Assembly (NCBI RefSeq): GCF_014201335.1
Contig: NZ_JACHEB010000013.1
Coordinates: forward strand, 124,001-188,000
From: Tunturiibacter gelidiferens
GTDB taxonomy: Bacteria; Acidobacteriota; Terriglobia; Terriglobales; Acidobacteriaceae
Direction of reading: 5' to 3'
Length of the DNA: 64,000 nucleotides
The position numbers and the translations under genes were made by a program. Of this stretch, positions 26,359 to 35,332 are shown piece by piece (position 1 is the first letter of the stretch; each line of letters begins with the position of its first letter). The notes beneath the pieces are model-generated. The model saw only the letters and a program-made list of their open reading frames with translations, did no database searches and was not told the DNA's origin.

Positions 26359-29058
26359 ATGATGCTACGAATTCCAGGTTCCACGTATAGATTGCAACTT
26401 CATAAAGAGTTTACTTTCGACGATGCGGCGAGGATCGCCGACTATTTGCATGAGCTCGGCATCTCGCATGTTTATTGCTCTCCCTATCTGCAGGCTGCGC
26501 CGGGGAGCATGCATGGATATGACGTGGTCAATCACCAGAAGGTGAACGAAGAGTTGGGTGGTGCGGAGGCGCACGACCGGTTTTGCAAAAAGCTGGGGGA
26601 AGCCGGGCTGGGGCAGGTGCTGGACATCGTGCCGAACCACATGTCGCTGGGCAAGGAGAACCAGTTCTGGTGGGATGTGCTCGAGAATGGGACGTCGAGC
26701 CGGTATGCTTCGTTCTTCGATATCGATTGGCAGCCGCAAGAGGAGCGTCTGCGGGATAAGGTGCTGGTGCCGATCCTTGGGGATCAGTATGGGCGGGTGT
26801 TGCAGTCGGGCGGGATCAAGGTGGTGCGGCGCGGGATTAAGTTTCAGGTGGAGTGTTCGGAGCAGTCGCTGCCGGTGTCGCCGCCATCGCTGCCGGTGAT
26901 TCTAGGGAAGGCGGCGGAGTATGCGAAGTCGGATACGATGAGTTTTCTGGCGGCTTCGTTTGGCCGCTTGCCTGCGCCTGAGTACGTGGACCGCCGGACG
27001 ATTCTGGCTCGCCATCGGGATAAGGTGGTGCTGTTCACTCTGCTGCAACGACTGTGCGCGGAGGAGCCCGAAATCTTAGGGGCGATGGACCGGTCGATGG
27101 ACGAGCTGAATGAGAATCTCGATGCGCTGGATGACTTTTTGAATCAGCAGAACTATCGGTTGGCTTACTGGAAGACTGCGGATCAACAGTTGAGCTATAG
27201 GCGTTTCTTTGATGTGAATACGTTGATTGGACTGCGCGTGGAGCGGGAGTATGTGTTCGAAGAGACGCATGCGCTGCTGTTGGATTGGTTGAAGCGAGGG
27301 GTTCTTGATGGTCTGCGGGTGGATCATCCGGATGGCTTGCGCGATCCGATGGAGTACTTCAAACGACTGCGGGAGCGCGCTCCTGATGCTTGGGTGATTG
27401 GGGAAAAAATTCTAGAGCCGGGCGAGTTTCTGCGAGAGAGCTGGCCGATTCAGGGAACGAGCGGGTATGACTTTCTGAATGTTGCGGCAGGCGTGTTGGT
27501 GGCGCCTGAGGGCTTGATGGAGTTGACCTCAATCTACAGCGGCTTTACAGAGCAGCCGACAGACTTCCACGCGATTGCTCATGAGAAGAAGATCAGTGTG
27601 TCGCAGGAGGCGCTGGGTAGCGATGTGAATCGGCTGACGTCGATCTTTGTGGAGATATGCGAGGCCAATCGCGATCGTCGTGACTACACGAGAGCGGAGG
27701 GGAGGCGCGCGATTCGTGAGGTGGCAGCGTGCTTCTCGATCTATCGAACGTATGTGGTGCCGGAGCGCGAGGAGATTACCGAGGAAGATCGCGAGTACAT
27801 TTCGCAGGCGACGGAGTGCGCGAAAGAGAATCGGCAGGATATCGATGCAGGACTCTTTGATTTTCTGCGCGATGTGCTGACGATGGAGGTGAAGGGGAAG
27901 CTGGAGAGCGAATTTCTGCTGCGCTTCCAGCAGTTCACCGGGCCGGTGATGGCGAAGGGGGTGGAGGATACGGCGTTTTACTGCTTCAACCGGTTGACGG
28001 GAATGAATGAGGTGGGGAGCGATCCGGGGCGTAATGGGTTGAGTGTCGAGGAGTTTCATTCGTACTGCAGGAAGATGCAGGAGACGCATCCGCTGACGAT
28101 GACGACGCTGTCGACGCACGATACCAAGCGCAGCGATGATGTGAGAGCACGATTGGCAGTGCTGTCGGAGATACCCGCGAAGTTTGGGGAGGCGATACGG
28201 CGCTGGTCGCGAATGAATAATGCGTTTCGGGTGCGAAAGCCCTGGGGGGATCCGCTGCCGGATCGCAATACGGAATATTTTTTCTACCAGACTTTGATTG
28301 GAGCGTGGCCGCTGCCGATGGATCGCGCGAAGGCCTACATGACGAAGGCGATGCGTGAGGCAAAGCAGCAGACGACGTGGGTTGCGAACAACAAGGAGTT
28401 TGAAGACGCGCTGAATTTGTTTATTGAATTTACGTACAGCTATGCGCCGTTTCAGCGAGAACTGCAGCAGTTTGTGGAGAAGATACTGGAGGCGGGGCGT
28501 GTGAATTCGCTGGCGCAAACGCTACTGAAATACACTGCGCCGGGTGTGCCGGATTTGTACCAGGGGACGGAGCTGTGGGATCTGAGCCTGGTCGATCCTG
28601 ACAACAGGCGGCCTGTGGACTATGCGGTTCGGCAGCGGTTGCTGGAGGAGTTGAAGCTGATGACTGGCGATGACGCGCCGGCGAAGGTGCTGGCAAAGGC
28701 CGATGAGGGGTTGCCGAAGATGTGGACGATTCATAAGGCGCTTCAACTGAGACGGGAGAGGCCGGGGTCGTTTGGTGCGGAGGCTGACTACGTTCCGTTG
28801 ATGGTGGATGGGGCGAAGCACGATCACGTGATTGCGTACCTGAGGGGTGAGGATGTTGTGACGGTGGTGCCGAGGCTAACGATGAAGTTGGCTGGAGCTT
28901 GGAAGGATACATCGGTGACGCTGCCGGAAGGACGATGGAGAAATCGTATGACGGGAGCGAACATTGAAGGTGGTGAGGTCGGGGTGAAGGAGTTGCTCAA
29001 GGATTTTCCCGTGGCGCTTCTGGCGCGCGAGGACGTGGGGGAGAAGACTGATGCATGA
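26359..29058 (+). CDS. treY: Maltooligosyl trehalose synthase
   Basis: 899 residues. This GH13 enzyme isomerises the reducing-end alpha-1,4 bond of maltooligosaccharides to the alpha,alpha-1,1 bond of trehalose. It opens with IPGSTYRLQLHKEFTFDDA and YLHELGISHVYCSPYLQA, followed by GYDVVNHQKVNEELGG. GH13 signatures are LDIVPNHM, DGLRVDHPDGLRD (nucleophile Asp), WVIGEKIL (acid Glu) and STHDTKRSDDVRAR. The C-terminal APGVPDLYQGTELWDLSLVDPDNR is also diagnostic. Two adjacent ATG codons (26359, 26362) could start it; the ribosome site is weak. Its 3' end overlaps treZ by eight bases, so the two are co-translated. The 199-base gap behind GH15 allows one transcript. Confidence 0.97.
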   Translation: MMLRIPGSTYRLQLHKEFTFDDAARIADYLHELGISHVYCSPYLQAAPGSMHGYDVVNHQKVNEELGGAEAHDRFCKKLGEAGLGQVLDIVPNHMSLGKENQFWWDVLENGTSSRYASFFDIDWQPQEERLRDKVLVPILGDQYGRVLQSGGIKVVRRGIKFQVECSEQSLPVSPPSLPVILGKAAEYAKSDTMSFLAASFGRLPAPEYVDRRTILARHRDKVVLFTLLQRLCAEEPEILGAMDRSMDELNENLDALDDFLNQQNYRLAYWKTADQQLSYRRFFDVNTLIGLRVEREYVFEETHALLLDWLKRGVLDGLRVDHPDGLRDPMEYFKRLRERAPDAWVIGEKILEPGEFLRESWPIQGTSGYDFLNVAAGVLVAPEGLMELTSIYSGFTEQPTDFHAIAHEKKISVSQEALGSDVNRLTSIFVEICEANRDRRDYTRAEGRRAIREVAACFSIYRTYVVPEREEITEEDREYISQATECAKENRQDIDAGLFDFLRDVLTMEVKGKLESEFLLRFQQFTGPVMAKGVEDTAFYCFNRLTGMNEVGSDPGRNGLSVEEFHSYCRKMQETHPLTMTTLSTHDTKRSDDVRARLAVLSEIPAKFGEAIRRWSRMNNAFRVRKPWGDPLPDRNTEYFFYQTLIGAWPLPMDRAKAYMTKAMREAKQQTTWVANNKEFEDALNLFIEFTYSYAPFQRELQQFVEKILEAGRVNSLAQTLLKYTAPGVPDLYQGTELWDLSLVDPDNRRPVDYAVRQRLLEELKLMTGDDAPAKVLAKADEGLPKMWTIHKALQLRRERPGSFGAEADYVPLMVDGAKHDHVIAYLRGEDVVTVVPRLTMKLAGAWKDTSVTLPEGRWRNRMTGANIEGGEVGVKELLKDFPVALLAREDVGEKTDA

Positions 29059-30811
29059 GTTCAAGGTTTGGGCGCCTGATGCTCAGAAGATTGGTGTGAA
29101 GATCGGCGATGCGACGTATCCGATGGGCGGACCGAATGAGCATGGATGGTGGACGGCTTCGGTGAAGCAGGCGGGACCGGGAACGGATTATGGATTTGTG
29201 TTGGGAGATGATCCGAAGGCGTGGCCCGATCCGAGGTCGGAGTGGCAGCCTGATGGAGTGCACGGATTGTCGCGTCTGTATGACCAGACGACATTTGCGT
29301 GGAGCGACAAACACTGGGATGCGATGCCGCTGGCGCGGGCTGTGATCTATGAGCTGCACATTGGAACGTTTACACCGCAGGGAACGTTCGATTCGGCGAT
29401 TGAGAGGCTGGAGTATCTGGTCGAGCTTGGCATTACGCATGTGGAGTTGATGCCGGTGGCTGCGTTTCCAGGTGGGTACGGATGGGGATATGACGGGGCC
29501 TCGTTGTTTGCGGTGACAGAACAGTATGGCGGACCGGATGGGTTGAAGCGACTGGTGGACGCTTGTCATAAGCGCGGTCTCGCTGTGCTTCTGGATGTGG
29601 TCTATAACCACTTTGGACCTGTCGGGAACTACTCCGGCAAGTACGGACCGTACATTACGGAGAGGCATCACACCCCATGGGGCGGCGCCATCAACTTCGA
29701 AGGCGAGGGAAGCGACGAGGTGCGGCGTTTCTTCTGCGACAACGCGCTGATGTGGATGAGGGACTATCACATCGATGGTCTGCGACTGGATGCGGTGCAT
29801 GAGTATGTCGACCGGTCGGCGGTTCACTTTATGGAGCAGCTGTCTTCTGAGGTGAAGGCGTTGTCGAAGGAGTTGGGAAGGCGGCTGGTGCTGATCGCCG
29901 AGAGCGATTTGAATGATCCGAGAGTAGTTATCGCTGCGAAAGATGGCGGCTATGGCATGGATGCGCAGTGGAGCGACGATTTTCATCATTCGCTCTTTAC
30001 GGTGTTGATGCCGGAGGGAGAGGGGAAGGGGTACTACTCTGATTTCGGCACGTTCGAGAAGCTGGCGAAGGCGTTGACGAAGAATTTTGCGCAGGATGGC
30101 AGCTATTCGAATTATCGAAGACGTTCACACGGTCGGCCGGCCGATGATCTGTCGCCGCATCATTTTCTCGGGTACATCCAGAATCACGACCAGGTAGGCA
30201 ATCGAGCGGTTGGCGACAGGGTGGATCAGACGGTGGGTATAGACCTTGCGAAGGTGGCGGCCGCGCTTGTGTTTACCGCCCCATTTATTCCGATGATCTT
30301 TCAGGGGGAGGAGTTCGCGGCTTCGACGCCGTTTCTATACTTCGCGGATCACGAGGATCCGGAGATGGCGAAGGCAGTAAAGAACGGTCGACGGGGCGAA
30401 TTCGCGGCGTTTGGATGGAATCCGGAGGACATTCCTGATCCGGAAGATGTGGAGACGTTTCGGCGTTCGAAGCTGGAATGGGATGAGATTCACCAGGGAC
30501 GCCATGAAGAGATGCTGGATTGGTATCGCAAGCTGATTCAATTGCGGCGTGGCTCCGTGTCGTTGAACGATGGATCGCCGGGGCACGTGAAGGCCAGGTT
30601 CGATGAGCGGGGGCGATTGCTTGTGATGGAGCGCGGGGCGGTGGCGGTGATGTGCAATTTTGGCTCGCAGGTGGCGGAGCTTGCTCATCCACGCGATCTT
30701 CCGTTGCTGCTTGCTTCGCGGGCAGGAGTCGAGATCAAAGATGGCTCCGTTATTTTGCCTGGGGAGAGCGTGGCGATTCTATCGGGGGAGCAAAGCCGTC
30801 TGGGTTCTTAG
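29051..30811 (+). CDS. treZ: Malto-oligosyltrehalose trehalohydrolase
   Basis: 586 residues. It releases free trehalose from maltooligosyl trehalose made by TreY. The N-terminal CBM48-like domain shows FKVWAPDAQKIGVKIGD and GWWTASVKQAGPGTDYGF. The GH13 barrel has YELHIGTFTPQGTFDSAIE, LDVVYNHFGPVGNY, DGLRLDAVHEYVD (nucleophile), LIAESDLNDPRV (acid Glu) and FLGYIQNHDQVGNRA. Its ATG lies within the end of treY. No TreX debranching enzyme gene is seen nearby; GH15 just upstream may supply or compete for the same glucan ends. Confidence 0.97.
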   Translation: MHEFKVWAPDAQKIGVKIGDATYPMGGPNEHGWWTASVKQAGPGTDYGFVLGDDPKAWPDPRSEWQPDGVHGLSRLYDQTTFAWSDKHWDAMPLARAVIYELHIGTFTPQGTFDSAIERLEYLVELGITHVELMPVAAFPGGYGWGYDGASLFAVTEQYGGPDGLKRLVDACHKRGLAVLLDVVYNHFGPVGNYSGKYGPYITERHHTPWGGAINFEGEGSDEVRRFFCDNALMWMRDYHIDGLRLDAVHEYVDRSAVHFMEQLSSEVKALSKELGRRLVLIAESDLNDPRVVIAAKDGGYGMDAQWSDDFHHSLFTVLMPEGEGKGYYSDFGTFEKLAKALTKNFAQDGSYSNYRRRSHGRPADDLSPHHFLGYIQNHDQVGNRAVGDRVDQTVGIDLAKVAAALVFTAPFIPMIFQGEEFAASTPFLYFADHEDPEMAKAVKNGRRGEFAAFGWNPEDIPDPEDVETFRRSKLEWDEIHQGRHEEMLDWYRKLIQLRRGSVSLNDGSPGHVKARFDERGRLLVMERGAVAVMCNFGSQVAELAHPRDLPLLLASRAGVEIKDGSVILPGESVAILSGEQSRLGS

Positions 30812-30977
30812 CTTCGCGACGAGTTCGGCTGGGTGGCGGTGAGGCGTCGAGCTGATTTTGGTTCTCTGGGAACTTAAGCAGTGGGCGCGGGAGTGCAAAG
30901 CGTTTAGCATGGGGCGGTGGGTTTGAATCGGTTCGCTCGAGGTTCACCCTTCTTCAAGGCAAAGCTTCTCGATCCCA

Positions 30978-31006
30978 GGGAAACTTTTGCGTTGCTGGCT
31001 CGTCTT
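30978..31006 (+). promoter_or_regulatory. Candidate ECF-sigma-type promoter
   Basis: GGGAAAC (30978-30984), a 16-base spacer and CGTCTT (31001-31006) match the common ECF promoter shape, AAC then 16-17 bases then CGTC. It lies about 80 bases before the ATG of the DUF5666 gene. Confidence 0.4.
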
Positions 31007-31085
31007 CCTTAGTGAATGGCGACTTGGGTGAGTAAATTCCAAGCGACCGACGAGAACGTGACGTATTCGGGCTAGAGGAAGTGAC

Positions 31086-32258
31086 ATGTTTAAGATCACT
31101 CAGTTTTTTGGGGCGGCGGTATTGGGTGCCGTGATTTCCCCGATGGTGGCATTGTTTGCCTGTTGTGGTGTCTCGGTGGCGCAGACTCCAACGGCTTCCG
31201 CACCTGCGGCTGCGCGTCAGATCGGCACGGTGAAGGCGGTGGCGGGAGGTAGTCTGACCCTGACGACCGATGCGGGGCAGGAGGTTGTTGTAAGCGTGGC
31301 GGATGGTGCGCGGGTTCTGCAACTGGCTCCGGGTAGTACCGATTTAAAGACGGCACAGACGATTGGTCTGGCGGATATCGCGGTAGGGGATCGTGTACTG
31401 GTGAGTGGTAAGGCCGTTGATGGCGCCGGGTTTACAGCGTCGCGCGTGATTCTGATGAAATCGTCAGATATTGCACAGAAGCACGAAGCAGAGCAGGGAG
31501 ACTGGCAGAAGCGCGGGACAGGTGGCATCGTGAACTCGGTGGATGCTGGCAGCGGTGCGGTGACCGTGTCGGTCGGCGCGAAGAAGCTGGTAGTGAATAC
31601 GTCGAGTACGACGAAGTTTCGGCGATATGCGGGCGACTCAGTGAAGTTTGAAGATGCGAAGCCGGGAACTTTGGCGCAGATTCAGGCGGGAGATCAGCTG
31701 CGGGTACGGGGAGCGAAGTCTGACGATGGATCGTCGATTCAGGCCGAAGAGATTGTCAGTGGTTCGTTTAAGAACTTGGCGGGGCTGATCTCATCGATTG
31801 ACGCGGCCAAGGGGACGGTGACGCTGAAGGATCTCGCCACGAAGAAGACAGTGACGGTGCTGATTACTGATAACTCGAACCTGAAGGCGCTGCCAGCGCA
31901 GGCTGCGGCGAGGTTTGCGGCGCGGGCGAAGGGCGGGGCATCGGAGGCGGGTGAGGAGTCACACGCTGCTGGCCAGACCGGTGGTTCGCCTGCGGAACGA
32001 ACGGGTGGTTCGGGGCGCTCTGCTGGAGCGGATCTGTCTCAACTGGTGAGCCGGTTGCCGAATCAGACGGTTGCTGATCTGAAGACGGGAGATGCGGTGA
32101 TGATCGTCGCGTCACAACCGGATTCGACGAGCAGCACGATTACATGTGTGACGTTGCTGTCTGGAGTAGAACCTATTCTTGCGGCAACGCCCAGTGGGGG
32201 GCCGGCGTTGACGCTGTCTCCGTGGAGCCTTGGTGGGGGTGACTCCGGCGCGCAGTAG
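31086..32258 (+). CDS. DUF5666-domain exported protein
   Basis: 390 residues, ATG with GAGGAAG upstream. A signal peptide (FFGAAVLGAVISPMVALFAC) is followed by three or four OB-fold-like repeats of the DUF5666 type: QIGTVKAVAGGSLTLTTDAG with a VGDRVLVSGKAVDGAGF ending, GTGGIVNSVDAGSGAVTVSV with AGDQLRVRGAKSDDGSSIQA, and LAGLISSIDAAKGTVTLKD. A linker rich in Gly, Ser and Ala with TGG repeats (about residues 285-320) follows, then a last repeat ending in TGDAVMIVAS. The function of DUF5666 is unknown. It is 43 bases upstream of a TonB receptor gene, so the pair is probably one transcript. Confidence 0.85.
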   Translation: MFKITQFFGAAVLGAVISPMVALFACCGVSVAQTPTASAPAAARQIGTVKAVAGGSLTLTTDAGQEVVVSVADGARVLQLAPGSTDLKTAQTIGLADIAVGDRVLVSGKAVDGAGFTASRVILMKSSDIAQKHEAEQGDWQKRGTGGIVNSVDAGSGAVTVSVGAKKLVVNTSSTTKFRRYAGDSVKFEDAKPGTLAQIQAGDQLRVRGAKSDDGSSIQAEEIVSGSFKNLAGLISSIDAAKGTVTLKDLATKKTVTVLITDNSNLKALPAQAAARFAARAKGGASEAGEESHAAGQTGGSPAERTGGSGRSAGADLSQLVSRLPNQTVADLKTGDAVMIVASQPDSTSSTITCVTLLSGVEPILAATPSGGPALTLSPWSLGGGDSGAQ

Positions 32259-32301
32259 CCGGGGTCCGTGGTGGAACGATAGAAAAGTTTGAGGAGCGGT
32301 A

Positions 32302-35262
32302 ATGTCATTTCGTGCAGTTCTGAAGGTTGTTTTGTTTTTTCTCATCGCATTTAGCCCGGTGGTTGCGCGGTCGCAGCAGGTAGGCGCTATTGTGCATGGA
32401 ACGGTGGCGGATCCTGAAAGTGCTGTGATTCCAGGGGCGACTGTGACGCTTACTCCTGCCTCGGGGAAGGCTTTGGTTACGCAGTCGCAGAGCGACGGAA
32501 CTTATACTCTGCGCGGGATTGCTGCGGGAACCTACTCGATGACGGTGACGATGCAGGGGTTCGCGTCGTTCGTGAAGCTGGGGGTGAAGGTCACGGCGGG
32601 ACAGAATTTGACGCTCGATGCAAAGATGGCGATCGAGGAGGAGAAGCAGGAAGTCAACGTCAACTCGCAGGGTGCGCAGGTGAGCGTGGACTCCGACAGC
32701 AATGCGAGTAGTACGGTCATTAAGGGGAAGGATCTGGATGCGCTGTCGGATGATCCTGATGAGCTGTCTTCGGAGTTGACTGCGTTGGCGGGGCCGGCTG
32801 CGGGCCCGAATGGAGGTCAGATTTACGTGGATGGTTTTACCGGCGGACAGCTTCCGCCGAAGTCTTCCATTCGCGAGATTCGCATCAATCAAAATCCCTT
32901 TTCGGCGCAGTATGACAAGCTTGGCTATGGGCGCGTTGAGGTTTTTACGAAGCCGGGTACGGATAAATTTCACGGCAACATCAGCGTGCAGGGTGGGGAT
33001 AATGTGTTCAATACGTCGAACCCGTTTTTGGGGGCCTCGAATACACAGCCACCGTATTACACGACCTTCATTCTGGGGAGTGTGAGCGGGCCGATTAATC
33101 GGTTCGCTTCGTTTACGGTGGGAGGGTCGCATCGGACGATTCAGGACAACAATATTGTCAATCCGAGCGGCTTCTATGCGGCTTCGGCGGATGCAACGAC
33201 ACCTTGTCCGCCTGGCGTAGCGACGATCTCCTCCTGCTCGTATTTTTCTTCTTATCCTGAGGCGGCGCGTGCGGTGTCGCATCCGCAGACGCGAAGTGAT
33301 GTAGCTCCCCGCGTTGATTTTGCGCTGGGAGAGAAGAACACGTTGACGGTGCGCTACCAGTATTACGTCAATGGACAAAACAATAACGGCATCGGGAACA
33401 CGAATCTGCCTACGGCGGGTTACAACACGGAGGCGACAGAGAATACGGTTCAGATCAGCGATACGCAGATTCTGAGCCCGCGCGTGATCAATGAGACGCG
33501 GTTCGAATATCAACGGGACTACTCTACGCAGGATCCGTTGAGCACTGATCCGACAGCTTCTGTGCAGGGAATTTTTACGTCGGGTGGATCGAGCCTGGGG
33601 ACGCAGCAGAGTACCAGCACTCATCTTGAGTTTCAGAACTACAGTTCGATCGCGACAACGAAAAACTTCATTCGGTTTGGTGGACGGGTGAGGACGACGG
33701 ATGAATCACTCTCCTCGAATGCTGGATCGAACGGGACGTTTACTTACTCGTTCCTGTTGGACCCCTGCACGGATCCGAATCCGAGCATCAAGAGACCGAG
33801 CAATTGCGCTAAGGGTGTGACGACACCATGCGATTCGGCGAATGCGGGCATCTCGTCGTACCAGTGCGGGCTGCCGGGGCAGTATGCGGTGACGGCGATC
33901 AACAAGCTTACGGTAGACGGGCGCGTGACGGATGTGGGGTTGTATGCGGAGGATGACTGGAAGCCGAAGGGAAACCTTACGATTACCTACGGTCTTCGGC
34001 TGGAGGCGCAGAACGTTATAAGTAGTGCGCATGATTTTGCGCCGCGGCTGTCGTTTGCTTATGGGATTCCACGGGGCGGCGGCAAATCGCCCACGACGGT
34101 GCTGCGGGGGGGATTTGGAATCTTTTACGATCGATTTACGCTGGCGAACTACCTGACGACGTTGCAGGAGAACGGGTTCAATCAGATCACCTCGACGGTT
34201 CTTAATCCGGGGAGTGTCTGCACGCCGGATAGCCCGAGCAGTTGCGGGAGTCCGACGTCGAACAAGATTACGACTTACGGACTCGGCGACGGGATACGCA
34301 GTTCGTACACGATGCAGGAGGCAGTAGGGTTCGATCAGCAGCTTGGGCGTGCGGCCACGATGTCGGTGAACTACCTTTATGCGCGGGGCGATCATCAGTA
34401 TCTGAGCAGGAACTTCATCGTTGCCAATGGCTTCGATCAACAGTTTCAATCTGGCGGCGTCTATAAAGAAAATCAACTGCTGATCAATGGGAGTGCGCGG
34501 TTGAAGAAGCTGACGTTGTTTGGCTTTTATTCGTTGAACCTAGCGGATGCCAATACGTCGGGAGCGTCTTTCTTTCCGACCAGCAACACGGACACGAAGG
34601 TGGACTATGGACGCGCGTCGTTTGCGCATGCGAGCTTCGCGGTGGTGGGCGGGAGCTGGCAGCTTCCTTATGGGTTCTCCGCGAGCCCGTTCGTGATTGC
34701 GCAGTCGGGAACGCCTTATAACCTCACGACCGGGCAAGACCCTTTCAATACGTCGATCTATAATCAACGGCCTTTCTTTGAGAATGGTGATAGCGGACGC
34801 TGCAGACTTGCGTCTGACTTCAGCTCTACGCAGACTGGCAGTTTGACACCGGTGCCGATCAACTACTGCGACGGACCTACCAACTTCACGTTCAATCTTC
34901 GTGCTTCGCGTGTGTTTGGATTTGGGGAGCGGGCTGGCGCAGCTGCGAACTCTACGCAGGGAAGCGGCTCGGGGCGTAACAACGGTTCGGGCGGCGGCGG
35001 TCAGGGCGGTGGTGGTCTCCGGGCTGGTGGGCCAGGCGGTGTTCGAGGGGGATTTGGGCCTCAGGGAGCCAGCTCGGGACATAAGTATACTTTCACGCTT
35101 GGGGCGCAGGCTTTCAACCTGTTCAACGTCGTTCCTTTTGGAACGCCTACAAGCGTTTTGAGTTCGCCGCGATTTGGACAGTACACTACGCTGGCGGCGG
35201 GGCCCTTCAGCTCTGCAACTGCTGTGCGCCGAATTACGCTGCAGGCTTCGTTCAATTTCTAG
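32302..35262 (+). CDS. Oar-like TonB-dependent outer-membrane receptor
   Basis: 986 residues, ATG with GAGGAG upstream. A signal peptide (VLFFLIAFSPVVARS) precedes a carboxypeptidase-regulatory/CnaB-like domain (GAIVHGTVADPESAVIPGAT, QSDGTYTLRGIAAGTYSMTV), then a plug region (GGQIYVDGFTGGQLPPKSS, IREIRINQNPFSAQYDKLG, YGRVEVFTKPG) and a long barrel ending in FNF, as outer-membrane barrels do. No classical TonB box was identified. A Gly-rich insert (about residues 880-930, GSGSGRNNGSGGGGQGGGG) sits near the end and looks like an extracellular loop. Family members import large ligands such as glycans or peptides, but the ligand cannot be named here. Confidence 0.92.
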   Translation: MSFRAVLKVVLFFLIAFSPVVARSQQVGAIVHGTVADPESAVIPGATVTLTPASGKALVTQSQSDGTYTLRGIAAGTYSMTVTMQGFASFVKLGVKVTAGQNLTLDAKMAIEEEKQEVNVNSQGAQVSVDSDSNASSTVIKGKDLDALSDDPDELSSELTALAGPAAGPNGGQIYVDGFTGGQLPPKSSIREIRINQNPFSAQYDKLGYGRVEVFTKPGTDKFHGNISVQGGDNVFNTSNPFLGASNTQPPYYTTFILGSVSGPINRFASFTVGGSHRTIQDNNIVNPSGFYAASADATTPCPPGVATISSCSYFSSYPEAARAVSHPQTRSDVAPRVDFALGEKNTLTVRYQYYVNGQNNNGIGNTNLPTAGYNTEATENTVQISDTQILSPRVINETRFEYQRDYSTQDPLSTDPTASVQGIFTSGGSSLGTQQSTSTHLEFQNYSSIATTKNFIRFGGRVRTTDESLSSNAGSNGTFTYSFLLDPCTDPNPSIKRPSNCAKGVTTPCDSANAGISSYQCGLPGQYAVTAINKLTVDGRVTDVGLYAEDDWKPKGNLTITYGLRLEAQNVISSAHDFAPRLSFAYGIPRGGGKSPTTVLRGGFGIFYDRFTLANYLTTLQENGFNQITSTVLNPGSVCTPDSPSSCGSPTSNKITTYGLGDGIRSSYTMQEAVGFDQQLGRAATMSVNYLYARGDHQYLSRNFIVANGFDQQFQSGGVYKENQLLINGSARLKKLTLFGFYSLNLADANTSGASFFPTSNTDTKVDYGRASFAHASFAVVGGSWQLPYGFSASPFVIAQSGTPYNLTTGQDPFNTSIYNQRPFFENGDSGRCRLASDFSSTQTGSLTPVPINYCDGPTNFTFNLRASRVFGFGERAGAAANSTQGSGSGRNNGSGGGGQGGGGLRAGGPGGVRGGFGPQGASSGHKYTFTLGAQAFNLFNVVPFGTPTSVLSSPRFGQYTTLAAGPFSSATAVRRITLQASFNF

Positions 35263-35277
35263 TTCGAAGGAAGACAG

Positions 35278-35312
35278 CACAGGCGCAACCGAGCACTAAG
35301 GTCGCGCCTGTG
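35278..35312. terminator. Hairpin between convergent genes
   Basis: CACAGGCGC at 35278-35286 pairs with GCGCCTGTG at 35304-35312 (nine pairs, 17-base loop). It lies between the convergent TonB-receptor and hmgA genes. The T-content downstream on the plus strand is modest, so termination is likely but not certain. Confidence 0.5.
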
Positions 35313-35332
35313 ATGTTTGTCTTGGAGGAGTT

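Noticed and set aside
27529..28518. 329-residue minus-strand frame opposite treY
   Set aside because: Arg/His/Leu-rich shadow; treY coding is unambiguous.
32305..33624. 439-residue minus-strand frame opposite the TonB receptor
   Set aside because: Arg-rich antisense shadow with no similarity to known families.
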